Origin: Combretum micranthum
Taxonomy: Eukaryota; Streptophyta; Magnoliopsida; Myrtales; Combretaceae
DNA length: 64,000 bases
Assembly: GCA_024138025.1 (NCBI GenBank)
Contig: JAMXBD010000056.1
Span: forward strand, 1,116,001 to 1,180,000
Reading direction: 5' to 3'
The notes under the pieces were generated by a model. The model was not told the DNA's origin. It did not search any database and worked only from the letters and a program-made list of their open reading frames with translations. Within the stretch, counting starts at the first letter, position 1, and each line of letters starts with the position of its first letter. Positions 12,011 through 23,914 of this stretch are shown piece after piece. The translations under genes were made by a program, and so were the position numbers.

Positions 12011-13343
12011 TACACACACACATGTGCACTAAATTTAAGAGTAGGAATGTTCATATATGTCAAAATCAAAAACCAAGTTTATGACTCAACAAGTTAATAA
12101 TTTTATTATATTTTTCTAATTAAAATAGATGCAAAATCATTTAAATATAGATTTTATGCAGGATCATGAATTTTTTGAACGATTTTAATAATATTATATG
12201 ATTTTGTGTTATTATACCAATTTTATACATTCTAGTGAATCGAAAAATCACGAATTTAACAACCATTAAAGTGTCCATTACTTTTAATACCATGATGCCA
12301 AAATAAAAGGATAACATCAATGACAATTATATTATCAAGGCTTGGCATGAAAGAAAAAGTGATAACATAAAAAATATGATCATTATAATGTTATTAATCT
12401 AGTATCATATAATGTTATTGATCAAGTTATGGGTATAGACTAATATACATTTGAGATTTCGATTCAGATTTTAGGAAATATAAATATGTTGTTTGACTGG
12501 GGTATCAATTTACACATTATAACCCACTTGCATTCTGAAATCAATTCATCTATTCCAAATTATTCCAATATACAGCGAATCTTTCTTAGCACAACGCAAG
12601 ACTTATGAAATGGGCCCGATATATTGGCCTATAACATGAACACATTGGTCGATGATATAGCACCAATTACTTACAGCTATAACCCACACCAAAATACGTT
12701 CAATTATTTCCCCCTCAATCGCTTCTTCCAAGAAGATCAATCCTATTGTGATGTTTGATTTCTATAGTAGATTGCTAGTAGTCGGACGGGTGAAATTACG
12801 AAGTATGGTAACATTATTTGCCGGGACGAAACACGACAATATGAATTGGACTACAAACCTTACATGTGACCTTCGAAGTTTCAAAAGATAAGGAAAGAAA
12901 AATGGTACTCGAGAACATCCTTGCATTAACTTTGTCTGCTTGTTTAGGGAAGAAACACCTGAGGCTTTAGTAACTACACATTATTGCTTCCCGCCGAGCA
13001 CAGTGAAGAGATGTCGTCCTTAGTCCTTACTTTATAATGCCATCATTGATTAATGACAATGTCTTAAGAGCTCTTTATCTCACTGAATTATTGCCATGTC
13101 ACATTTAAAGAAACAGGCTAATAAATTTAGCCTAGTTGAATGTTGGTTTTCGAAATCTATCACATAAAATCTCTTTATATTATTATATTTATTTCATCAA
13201 ATTAAAATTTGTATAATTATAAAATCAAAATCGATTCAATGCATGGATCAAAGCATATAAAGCTACCCTATCAAATGAATGCCAATGAAGGATTGCAATC
13301 AATGCCCAGACAGGGTCCATCATACAATTATCTATGATTTAAA
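12011..13343. other. No gene recognised; GC-richer island at 12,480-13,060
   Basis: 12,480-13,060 has fewer long A/T runs than its flanks and no visible repeat termini. All frames are broken and no protein family was recognised. It is the largest stretch in the first half without a transposon explanation. Confidence 0.35.
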
Positions 13344-13648
13344 GGGAAAATGTTAAAAATGATACATGAATTTTAGCAAAATATATAATACTTAAACTTT
13401 AAAATTGATTAATTAGATATCTAAATTTTAAAATCAAAAAACATTTAAAAGAATTTTTAGTGTACATTAATAGACCTTCATCATATTGGTTAAAAACGAA
13501 AAATAGGATGATGATGCTAGTCAATTTTATTAGAAGTACTATTAACATGCACGAAAAGTTTTTAAATTATTAAATTAAATAATTTTAAAGTACATATACT
13601 TAATTATGCATTTTATTAATATTGATATACCATTTGTGACATTAATCT
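13344..13648. mobile_element. Mutator-like foldback MITE, copy 3
   Basis: Ends GGGAAAATGTTAAAAATG and, reverse-complemented, AGATTAATGTCACAAATG. The flanking 9-mers TGATTTAAA and TAATTTAAA agree at 8 of 9. The arms share GTGTACATTAATAG and its partner ACTATTAACATGCACG. Confidence 0.75.
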
Positions 13649-14304
13649 TAATTTAAAGAATGTTTTATACTTTTCATATACCTTTTTTTTTGTGAATTAG
13701 ATAATTAGCATTAAAGGCATTGACTGTGATTATTAGCATATCTAATCCGGATAAATTTATAGTTGAGAATAACAATGGATAGATAATGGGGCCTGCCTAT
13801 GAAAGAAATGGAAAAGTGTCCCGGAGGGGCATCTAATGATTATAACCTCCTTCTCCTGCAAATAAATCATTGCCAGCAGTTTCATTATCTTTATGCTCGT
13901 GCCACCTTACTTTTTACATCTATGCGGATAAAGACCTGCGAGCTGCCCTCAACTTGTCAGCCAGACGGCCCTTTTTTTATGCTAAAATGCTTTATTAACG
14001 AATTGTTAATAAATCGAGAAAGATAAAAAGAAAAGAAAAGGAAAGAGTGTGAGAGATGAAGGGGAAAAAAAAAAAAGAAAAGAGATGAAGATGCAATACT
14101 TCATGAATGAAGCATCGGCTTTCAGCCTTTTGGAGTGGAAAAAGTTGAAATAATCATTGCAACGTGACTCCGTATCAGCTCTTGACTCAAGAAGGAAAAG
14201 GTGCAGTTGGTTAAAGAAAAAATTGGCCAAAAATAGCACCCTATGTGAAATGCATGATAATAAGTGGGTTTTAATAATAGTAAGATAACTATTGCAAATA
14301 TTAG

Positions 14305-14432
14305 GGTAAATGCTAATGCATATATAGCAAGCGGCATCCAATACTAGTTTTTATCCTTAAGATATCGAGTTTAATTCCTTACTTTGTACTCGTTTTTAAT
14401 GATTACATTTTGCAACCACCACTAAAAAAAAA
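14305..14432 (+). mobile_element. tRNA-derived SINE, copy 1
   Basis: TATAGCAAGCGGCATCC fits an internal RNA polymerase III box A. It is followed about 30 bp on by a box-B-like GATATCGAGTTTAATTCC and ends in an A-run at 14,423-14,435. The same order and related sequence appear at 31.1 kb (plus) and 62.6 kb (minus). No tRNA cloverleaf is retained. Confidence 0.5.
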
Positions 14433-16213
14433 AAAAGAATAAACTATATTGAAAGATATAAATGCTTATAGATAAGTTAATTTAAGATATTATTTTTTGA
14501 GTAGCCAAAAAAAGAATCAACATTGATAAATTAGTTCAAGTAAGCATATATATAATTGATTATTGGGGAAAATTAATAACACTTTATTGAAAATTAATCA
14601 AAACATTAATACATTAAATAAACATTATAAAAAATTAATATCTTATTGAATAATTTGTAAAACAAAATTTTTCTTTCTAAATACTTAAAATACTAATATT
14701 TTAAATAAACTTACTCTAAAACGTCGATATCTATGACTATTTTTGCTTATTTTTATATACTACATTGTATTTTACGTATTATATTACTTCTAATATATAT
14801 TTTTCCCTGATGAGGTATTCGTTAACCATTGCATGAAAAGCATTAGTTGACAGAATCCAATTAAGTGTCTTTATCCTTTGATAACTAAGCCAAAAGCAAT
14901 TGTACCTTTATATGCCAAAACTCACCACTAAAGGGTTAAGATTAACAATTATTTTATTATTCGATGATATAAAGTGGTATATCCAAATATTCACAAAATT
15001 CACATAACATCATAAATTATATCATTAAAAATCGGATTATTAATATATGACATCCTAATCCTTTTGTTTAGACTATGTCGAGCTCGGGAATTAAACTCCA
15101 AATTCAAATAAATGCGAATTGGGTTTTGATATATGATAGCCTACTTTTAACCCGGGGAGATATACAGCGTTAGTCGGCCGATGGTTTTTTTTTTTTTTTT
15201 TTTCTTCCCCAATAAAATTATTAGAACTAACAAAAAAAAAAGCCAAAGATGAGAAAAAAAAATTTAAAAAAATATTTGGCGTTAATTGAGTTGATGAAAA
15301 TAAAAAAAAATTGTAAAATGGAATAAACAAAAAAAAGATTAATAATTTTACTTTTAAGAAAAAAATACTAGAACATTCTAAATTTGTTCCATTAATTATG
15401 ATTCGATGGTGATTTAAAATACTAAAGCTGTTGTAACGGAATTAATCTGCGTTTGATTTGTTTCTCTTTAAAAGTTATCTAAATAATAATTAAAAAAAAA
15501 AAAAACAACAATTACTTATAGACTATCAGGTCTATTTGATTATCGAATTTTTTTTGTATCATATCTTATTTTTATATATAATTTATTTATATTATATCTG
15601 TATCATATATATTTAGTCATTTTTATGAGTGAAAGCGTTGGTTTTTTATTAATATCTTTTTCTTAAAGAATACCTGTTTGATAATAATAATAATTTGATA
15701 GTAAAATGGTTAGAATAATAATAGCCCTATTAATGTCACGTGTTGGCCATTTCTAACAGGTCCACAATTTCATTTGTGAAATGTCACTTTGCTTTCAGTT
15801 GTTTGCAATGACATTTATTGATTTTTAACAATTAATGAAAAACCGTCAATCGATTGTTGTCGCTACCTTAAAAAGAAGCAACAATGCAAAATTTTGTATT
15901 TGAATAAAAAAATTAATTTCATTGAAAAGTTCCCAAATCATCATATAAAATTCGTAAACCTATTTTACTCCAAGGTAATACTACAGCAAAAGATGCTGTA
16001 ATATTTCACTGTAGTTCGTAAATATATCTAAATTTCCATAACTATTGTCAAAAATCGTAATTTTAATCTAAAAATTACAAATACCTATAATTTGCGATTC
16101 ACCGTAATGTTCGTTATTCATGCAAAGTTATAATCGTTCTTACGCTCATGATATTTCTTAAAATTGCTCCAAATATCATAAATCTGCATGTATTCGTAAT
16201 TGGACATTGATAT
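14433..16213. other. AT-rich stretch with homopolymer runs
   Basis: Long T and A runs (15,184-15,203, 15,231-15,242) and no credible gene. Apart from the Tourist-like remnant at 15.5 kb nothing could be classified. Confidence 0.4.
15527..15682. mobile_element. Tourist-like MITE, copy B, worn
   Basis: AGGTCTATTTGATTATCG at the left resembles GGGTCTGTTTGGATTGTC, and the body (ATCTGTATCATATATATTTA) follows the order seen in copy A at 5.9 kb read in reverse. The right end is not preserved. Confidence 0.35.
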
Positions 16214-16603
16214 TGTAAAGACCCGACCTCATCCTGATAGTTAAAATAGGTGATTACGGATCTCCAACCACATATAATCTGTAGTATTATATTATATGTA
16301 AGGTTGTCCTACAAGAAGTATTTGAATAATTGTTTGTCTAGATCTTCAAAATAAAAATTTGAAAACTATTGACTTGAAAAAAATCTTTTAAGAAAACATA
16401 ACATCATTATCATCATATTTCATAAGAGATATAAACTTAAGACATACATAGTAAAGTATAGTTATTACAAACAAAGGCTAATAACTTACCTTATACAAAA
16501 GACATAAAAGATAAACAAAGCTATAATATCTATTACACATATCTAAGGCTATATTAAGCTAGTCTATTACAAAAAGAAATCCATTAAGGTCCATGGTCAA
16601 CAT

Positions 16604-16684
16604 CTAGTCCTCCGAATCATCTAGGAAGTCCTCAAAGCCTGTACCATTGCCTATACTTTCATAAAACTCATCGTTGTCATCACC
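16604..16684 (-). other. Acidic 26-codon frame in the outer LTR
   Basis: After a pyrimidine-rich stretch and AG (ATTAATTTTAG), which looks like a 3' splice acceptor, the minus strand reads GDDNDEFYESIG...FEDFLDDSED and stops at TAG. The inner LTR holds the same 81-nt frame at the same place. This is not annotated as a gene: no start codon or expression evidence is visible. Confidence 0.4.
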
Positions 16685-17263
16685 TAAAATTAATAAAACA
16701 TGAGCCAAAAGCCCAGTACCAAGTAACGAAAACATAAGCTTAATATCATCCAAGCTTAGGCTACATACAAATACCACAATCATTAAATTATTAGATGATC
16801 TTTAGTTAACCAAACAACACTGGAGTATTCAAACTTCGGATAACAGGGGTATCTGGGGGATCCTGAGTAACGATCTCTGTAAGGACTCGTTATCACCTCT
16901 ATAATTAAAATAGGCTATAACAGTTCCCCAACCATATAACCTGTAAGATTATATGTAAGGTTGTCTAAAAGAATTGTTTGAGAAATTGTTTATCTAATTC
17001 CACATAATTAATATAATAGAAACCTTAATTTTTCAAAACTTTTAACAAAACACACTACACTATTATCATATTTCGCAAAAAAAGCAAACTTAAGTCATAC
17101 ATAGCTAGGTACATATATACATATATATATTACATCCAAAGGCTTCTTACAAGCCTTAACAAAATTACGCATATAAAATCCATCTAAAACTTTAAATACA
17201 ACCACAAGACTAACATAACTATTCTATTACAAAAATTGGATTCTACCAAATCTAAGGTCATCT

Positions 17264-17344
17264 CTAGTCCTCCAAATCATCAAGAAAATCCTCGAAATCG
17301 GTTCTATACCCCATACTAGTGTAAAACTCATCGAATTCATCACC
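17264..17344 (-). other. Acidic 26-codon frame in the inner LTR
   Basis: Counterpart of the frame at 16,604-16,684, with the same length and stop. It reads GDEFDEFYTSMG...FEDFLDDLED after ATCATTTCAG. The two peptides agree at 18 of 26 positions. A more distant version (DDSGIWATLEDFD, stop) sits at 41,882-41,923 in the third long LTR. Confidence 0.4.
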
Positions 17345-18120
17345 TGAAATGATTAAAATATGAGTCAAAGGCCTAGTACACAAGTAACGAATACAAATGC
17401 AAAGTGATTCACACATGCTTAAGCTAAATGCAAAATGCAAAATGTAACAACCAATAATTTATTATTCAATCTTTAATTAGTCGTTCATCATGGGAGTATT
17501 CAAACTCCAAACAACAAGGATCTAGTATCACGTCTGCCTCCTTGAGTGGTCCCTACTGTTCATACAGACTAGACAGCCCCATCTTCTTGCGTAGCCCGTA
17601 ATACTAGGGGATCCTAAGTAACGTATCACGACGCTCAGGGGATTGATATAAGTAGCTCAGATACTTATATCTCCTAAATAAATCTATCTAATAATGAGAA
17701 AGTACCCTGCCCCCAATCCGAGCAAGGTATTGCTTTCCGAACCAGATTCAACGGCATACAAGGACAGTCAACACTCATCAATTATTAAAATTTTCTTAAT
17801 TTAGAGTAACTTGATTTCATACTTATCCTAGCAAAGAAACAAGCAAGTTACCACGTACTTGAGATAGCTCGGGAACTAATAGGGTTAGCCGAGCGAGGAT
17901 CTATCACTGTTCAAGATAATATTGAATTTCCTACTTAGTTTAAGCACCAATTAACTAGTTCCAAATATATTTAATCAAATAAATTGAAATAACTTATTGC
18001 AAGGTCACAACAGAGCATTTAAACATCCTATTGTATCATAGAATACTTAACAATTATTCAATTGACCATATATCAAGCTTTGGGAAATCTTAGAGAAAGT
18101 TTTTGAAAATGAAAAATGTA

Positions 18121-18610
18121 GGGGATACGCCGGCCTTCAACGCCGGTGGCGTTGAATCGGTGCATAATGCACTAAAACTCAACACTTGCCAACACTGGCA
18201 GCGTTCAAGAATAAGCCGGCAGCCTTCAGTCTATGCTGGCGGCTTTGAGCCGGTGTAGACTACAATTCCAAATTTTCAAAAATTTTCGAAAGTTACACGG
18301 GGTTGGTCCACACTCATGAATACCCCTAACATCGGTAGCATATCCATATATACCAATAGGTTTGAATCCTACGCCGGCGGCCTTAAGCCCGGTGTTAAAA
18401 ATTATGATTTTATTCTCGTTCCACACCACCTCTAAGATGGCGACGTTGAAATCTTAATAGTCGGCGTACGTTTTGAAAATAAACACTGGTGAACTTTTCT
18501 AGTGAAAGCCGGTAGCGTTTCAAGCAGCTTTAAGAAAATTGGTTTTGATCGCCTTCAACACCGCCTTTACGCCGGCGGCGTTGAAGTACAGGATGCCGGT
18601 GTACACTTAA
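18121..18610. repeat. GC-rich word-repeat block in the inner LTR
   Basis: Variants of ACGCCGGCGGCGTTGA and GAGCCGGTGTA recur at irregular spacing, for example near 18,127, 18,136, 18,230, 18,373 and 18,573. The copy at 18,136-18,156 is a perfect hairpin (TTCAACGCC, 3-nt loop, GGCGTTGAA). Some units are CG-rich and others carry TG or CA instead (GCTGGCGG), as expected from deamination of methylated cytosine. Confidence 0.65.
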
Positions 18611-20309
18611 AATTAAACTTATACGAAATTGTTTTGTTTCCCTTGTTTTCTTTACAAAACCTATTTATTTCAAAAATTCTCCAAACTTATTCTAAGCTTC
18701 CCAAAACTGTTATATGTTCTAAACATCATCCAAACAATATAAACTCTACTTCTAATCATCAAACACCCAACTACAACATTCAAACAAAAATCACACTTCA
18801 ATTCCACACTTCAACTACTCAATTTAATTCCACCACTTATCAACACTCCTTGCAACTTCCTAACACTTAACTAAGCTCACACAATAGCAATGCAAAATTT
18901 AACATATATCAATACATAAACCAATCAACTCAATTGGCATCTATTAATCCTACCATAAATTTTACATTCAATAACAAGAAAGAAAATTAAAAAAAAAAAA
19001 GGATTAGGCTTGTATTAACTTACATTATTAAGCTTTGGCTTGGAGTAATGTTTGAATCCAAAGGCTTGTGATTGATTTTGGTTTAGGGCTTAGGGTTTTA
19101 AGATGGAACAAAGAAAGAAAGAAAAGAAAAGAAATAAAAGAAAATTCGGATGGAAAAATGTGGCTACCAAAAGAGTCATTATTTGATTAAATTTAAGGTC
19201 AATAATTATCCAAAGTTTGACTTTAGGGGTATATTTAACTTAGGGTTAATTTGGTTAAATTTGGAACGCATTTGAGTTCAATTTGGGCTTAAAAAATATG
19301 CTTAAACTTTGTAAAAATTATGTCATCAATTCTTAAACAATTCACAAGTTATTTTATTAATTCTAAATATAACACATACATATTAATTTACAAAAGACAC
19401 ACATTCATTACACTATGCACACATTAATACATATAATACAATAATATTAATTTCATTATACACACATACAAAGTAACACATATTCAACACATGTACTATT
19501 ATTCATGCACATATATCTCATTTCAAAATCATATATCATTTCAATAACATATTAGAACATAAATTAGGAAATTCATGGCTATTTCAATCTCGATGCTCAG
19601 GGAGTTGATATAAGTAGTTTAGATACCTATATCTCCTAGTTAAATCTATCTAATAACGAATAAGTAGCTTTCTCTAGGGTTTTTAGCCGTTTCACAACTT
19701 TACTTAACTTGATCCATAAAATCTCCTAATTTAAATGTTGCCATAAATAATTGAATTAAATCATATTATTTCTCTTTAAGAATAAGCAAATGTTATACAA
19801 ATATCAAATACCATATCAACTATCTGCTGCACCAGTTATGAAAGTCATTGCATTATGACAGGGGTGGTCTAAGCGCCTAAACTACCATGCCACCAATCTG
19901 AGTAAAGTGCCGCTCCCCGAACTGGATTCAACGGTATAAAAGATAATCATACAAAAAATCTTTAAGTTTTTCTTAAATTAAAGTAGACTTTGAGTATGCC
20001 TAACCTAAGCAAAGAATCAAGCATGTTACTATGTACCTATGTTATGAAGAGGACCAATAGAAGTACTCAAAGAAATATCTATCACTGTTACAAGGAAATT
20101 CAATTCAAATCAATATAAATATTTTAGATCATGCATAGAACATAACTAATCCTAGGCTTACCACTCATAGGAATTCAAATGAATCTAAAGTAATGTCATA
20201 ACTTATCATTCATACATCTAATAAACTCATACAAACCCATAAAATCATCACAAGACAATTTAACAAGCTAAAGGAAATGTTTGATGAAGTTTTGAAAATG
20301 AAAAACTTC

Positions 20310-20585
20310 AAGGGTCATGTTGGCATTCAACACCTGCGGCGTTTAGGCGGTATAGTCTGCACCAAAAATTTCTACGCTTGCCATCGCTGGCAGCGTTAAC
20401 ACAAACATCGGTAGTGTTGTGGTCTACGCAGGTGGCGTTGAGTCGGTATAGATTGCAGCTCAAATTTTCTAAAATTTTCGAGAGTTTCATGGAGTTGGTC
20501 CACCCTTGTGGATAACCCCAACACCAACGGTGTTACCGTGTATGCTGGCAGTGTTGACCCCTACGCCTGTGTACATTGCAGCACA
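20310..20585. repeat. GC-rich word-repeat block in the outer LTR
   Basis: Matching block in the outer LTR: CACCTGCGGCGTTTAGGCGG, ACGCAGGTGGCGTTGAGTCG and CTGGCAGTGTTGACC. It is shorter and more decayed than the inner block. Confidence 0.6.
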
Positions 20586-21453
20586 GATATTTTGAAAAAT
20601 TGCAGACCTTCCTTGTTCAAAAATACACTTTTTGCCTAAGTTTTCATTTCTAAACTTCACTCAAATACATTTCCAACACCCAACCTCAACTTATGTGTAT
20701 TCTAACTTCTTTTAATACACAAAATTTTCATTTCAACCTCATCAAACACTTATTTCTACCATTTCAATCACAAATCATCATCCACCCTCATTTAGCTCAT
20801 ACATTTTACTCTAAAACTACCATAACCCTACTCATTTCTAACTTCATGCACTCTAATATTACTTGTTACATATTTAGCACACACCAATAACTCAAATATC
20901 AATAAAATTCTATCTCATATACAAATAACATATGCAAATCATCAAAACTCATTTTAACATAAAAACACATTTTCTAACAAAACCTTAAACTAACAAATAT
21001 ATTCTTAACACAACAAACACATACCTTTAGAGTCTTGGGCTTGGTTTTATGGTCCTGCTACAAGAAAATGATGGTCTTGCTTGAGAAAAATTTGGGTGAT
21101 GTTTGAACTTGAATTGGGTGAGCTTTGGAAGATGAAAAATGGTGTTTTTGGCTTCTCTTTTGGGTCTCTTTGGTTAATTTGATTTTTCACATGAATTTTT
21201 ATAAGAATTAGACTTGATATTTATCCAAAACTTGACTTTAGGGGCTGCTAGATTAGGGACTTTAATTTGCATGGATTTAGGTTTGGTTTTGGGTCAAAAT
21301 TAAAATGAGTTGGGCTTGTTTTGGTTCTAAAATTTCTACTATGCTTAGTTATTGTTTCAAAAATAATTTATCAATTTTTTAATCACTTCAAAACATATAT
21401 ATCAATACAAGTACAATTTATGAAATATGATTTGAGAAATTATGGCTATTTCA

Positions 21454-23697
21454 ATATTTGCAACTAAATAATATAAGGCATTCAAAGTTCATAAATTCTT
21501 GAAAGTTCGTGAAATAAATGTCTAAAAGTAACTTGGCTTAATTAATTGTTCATATAATTGATTTTGTTATAAACATTAAAGTGAACTCATTTTGCAATAT
21601 CACTTGAAACTGGGCAAATATGCTTAAATTCTTCCTTTCTCTAAACTTTGTAGATTTGCTCACTAGCTTGTGAGGTCCCACAAAGGTTTATGAAATTTTA
21701 GTAGTCCCTAATTTTATTCATTGTCATTCTTTGAAAATCATTTTTCATGATCAAATGAATAAAACTAATGTTGATAGATCCGATTCAAAGGTTTGACTCA
21801 GATGTACTAAAAAATTAAAGATTAATAGATAAAACCATATTAAATTAGGTTAAATTACGATTGAATTAGATTTTTTAAAAGAGAAATTATATTCAACCGA
21901 ATTGAACCAGACAAGTCTATTCCGGTGAAAAATAAAATGCTATAAACTACTAAAATGCTTTCCCAACCCATTTCCATAATGAATACTGATGCTAGGATAG
22001 GATAGATGAAGGGCGGGGTCCTTCACAAAGTTTGTGCTTCAAGCCATATTTCTCATAAACACATAGTGGGCTTCAAAATGTTGACTTTATAGCACCCACT
22101 TGGCCACAAATATGGATAATTGACTACCCCACCATTGGATTTAGCAACACGCACATGGATTTATTTTCCCAAACTCAAATAATCTTTTGTAGGTCTTAAT
22201 TATGTGTGTCCTGCTGCTTCAGTGTCTCCCACGAAAGTGAATGTTACAACTGAGAGAGACTGTCCCCAAAGAGCTTTTGTGTCCCATAAGCCGAAGTAGA
22301 TACAGATGTGGTCCCTATAAATGAGGGACGTTTAGGTTGGAAGTTGGGATAAAAGCCTGTTGAAAGCCACATGAATTTGACCATGTTGGTCCTGCAAAGT
22401 TATATGGTCCTAAAATATGTGGAGGTTAATCTCATGATGGAAATACATTATGCGATAAGGAAAAAAAATATATAATGATTTAACAAAAAATGATGAAAAT
22501 GTCACTGAATCGAAAATAATTTTAAAAATAGACAAATTAAATTCTTTTTTTTTTTTTTAAATATGAGTTTGGATCGTAATGAACTTGTCTTTTAAAAAAA
22601 TTAGTTTTGTCTCTTTAAGAGATAAGTTCATATGTTAATTTGTCTTTTTGTAGACAAAGTTCAAGTCGAATATTTTCCATGCAGTGGTATTTTTGTGTTT
22701 TTTTTTTGAAAATATAATTACTTTTTGCCTTAACCCAATCGCATTTACAAATTTTTCTTTTTTTCAAATAATTCTAAATTCACAGATGTTATCACATAAA
22801 ATGAATAGTTGCAATTATAAGAAAAAGAAAAAGATATTATCATAATAAATTATAAGATATGCAAATTTAAAAAATAAAAATAAAAAATGGTAGATTTAGA
22901 GATCCAAAATCCTGTTATGGAAATATGACCTATGAATGATTTTTTATTAATGTTTTTTTTATCCTTGTATGGGTTTAGTTTGCATGTGTACCAATAATTC
23001 TTTTTTTTTCTTTTTTTTTGCGCCATAGTGTACCAATAATTCATATAATAATTTTATGATCTTGTTGTGTCCACTGAAGACGGATTCATTGTAAATGCAA
23101 GATCCCACTAGCATTAAAAAGATGGGGAAGTATGTGAAAAATCTCATAATTTTAGGTTGCCTCTTGAATCTAAAATTTTTCAACGGTATAATCAAGTCCT
23201 AAAATATTTCAAAAATTATCTAGTGTGTCAAAATAACATAATACGTTCCAAATGGAACAAAGACAATAATTTTGCGATCTCTCCAATTTTTTTTTTTCGT
23301 TGCCAAGTGTGAGAAAACCTAGAAAATTAAAAGAAAGACAAGAAGAGAACTGGGAATTCTTAACTTTTTAAGGTATTGGGTTCGTCTTTTTTTTTTTTTT
23401 TCCTATCCTTCTGACAATTTTTTTTTTGTTTAAATTTAAGTGCTTGTCAAAGAAATATATGAAAAAAATTATTGGAACTTCATTGTTGATATACAAATAA
23501 TCCAAATAAAAAAAATAATTAGATACATATAAGATATAAATACATATATGGACAGTACCATGTACTAATCTAGCTATAAATAAGCTATGATCATCTGACA
23601 CCAATGTGTAGTTGCCATTCTTTTCCAAGATGACAAACCTCTCCTTTTTTCCAATCCTTTCTTGGGTATTCCAAACCTCACTCTTTTGAACTATTAA
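21454..23697. other. AT-rich stretch, no gene recognised
   Basis: No supported gene or element. 21,950-22,400 is moderately GC-richer but has only short broken frames. Homopolymer T/A runs occur at 22,543-22,558, 22,998-23,020 and 23,288-23,299. Confidence 0.4.
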
Positions 23698-23914
23698 GGA
23701 TTGTTTACTTGGTCATCTTTTTTTTGTTTTGATTTTATTTTTTTATCATTTTAAAATAAATTATTAGTTAAAAATAGATATTAATAAAAAAACATATATT
23801 TTTACTTATAAACCGATCAAATTGATCAAATACTGATATAAAACAGATTTGATATAAATATAAAATAAATATCGATACAAATATTGATGAAAAACAGACT
23901 ATCCAAACAGACCC
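23698..23914. mobile_element. Tourist-like MITE, copy C
   Basis: The right end, reverse-complemented, reads GGGTCTGTTTGGATAGTCTG; the left end GGATTGTTTACTTGGTC is a worn partner preceded by TTA. Internal ATAGATAT/ATCGATAC words resemble copies A and D. Confidence 0.45.

Larger units (their letters stand above)
16878..19586 (-). mobile_element. Inner long solo LTR (2.7 kb) inserted in a relative
   Basis: It starts TGTAAGGACTCG and ends GGCTATTTCA on the plus strand, and ATCTC stands on both sides (16,873-16,877 and 19,587-19,591), a perfect 5-bp TSD. It aligns along its length with the two outer halves: CCAACCATATAACCTG near the left end, the acidic frame at 17.3 kb, CTCAGGGGATTGATATAAG at 17.6 kb, the GC-rich word block at 18.1-18.6 kb and a TATTTCA end. 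Same orientation as the host LTR. The 122-codon plus-strand frame at 18,502-18,870 lies in the LTR and is judged spurious. Confidence 0.8.
16214..21453 (-). mobile_element. Outer long solo LTR, split by an inner LTR
   Basis: Without the insert this is a unit of about 2.5 kb: 16,214-16,877 plus 19,592-21,453. It starts TGTAAAGACCCGACC and ends ATGGCTATTTCA on the plus strand; the LTR probably reads on the minus strand (TGAAATAGCC...GGGTCTTTACA). ATATT flanks both sides (16,210-16,214, overlapping the terminal T, and 21,454-21,458). The two parts match consecutive parts of the inner copy and join where the inner LTR entered. No internal retrotransposon domain is nearby, so it is read as a solo LTR, most likely Ty3/gypsy from length and ends. 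Superfamily is inferred. Confidence 0.75.

Noticed and set aside
14006..14341. 111-codon minus-strand frame with hydrophobic stretches
   Set aside because: Phe/Leu/Ser-rich product of a purine-rich tract read on the opposite strand; low complexity and overlapping the SINE head.
18502..18870. 122-codon plus-strand frame, the longest in the window
   Set aside because: It lies wholly in the inner LTR, runs through the GC-rich word block into a low-complexity Ser/Thr/Asn/Gln tail, and has no domain.
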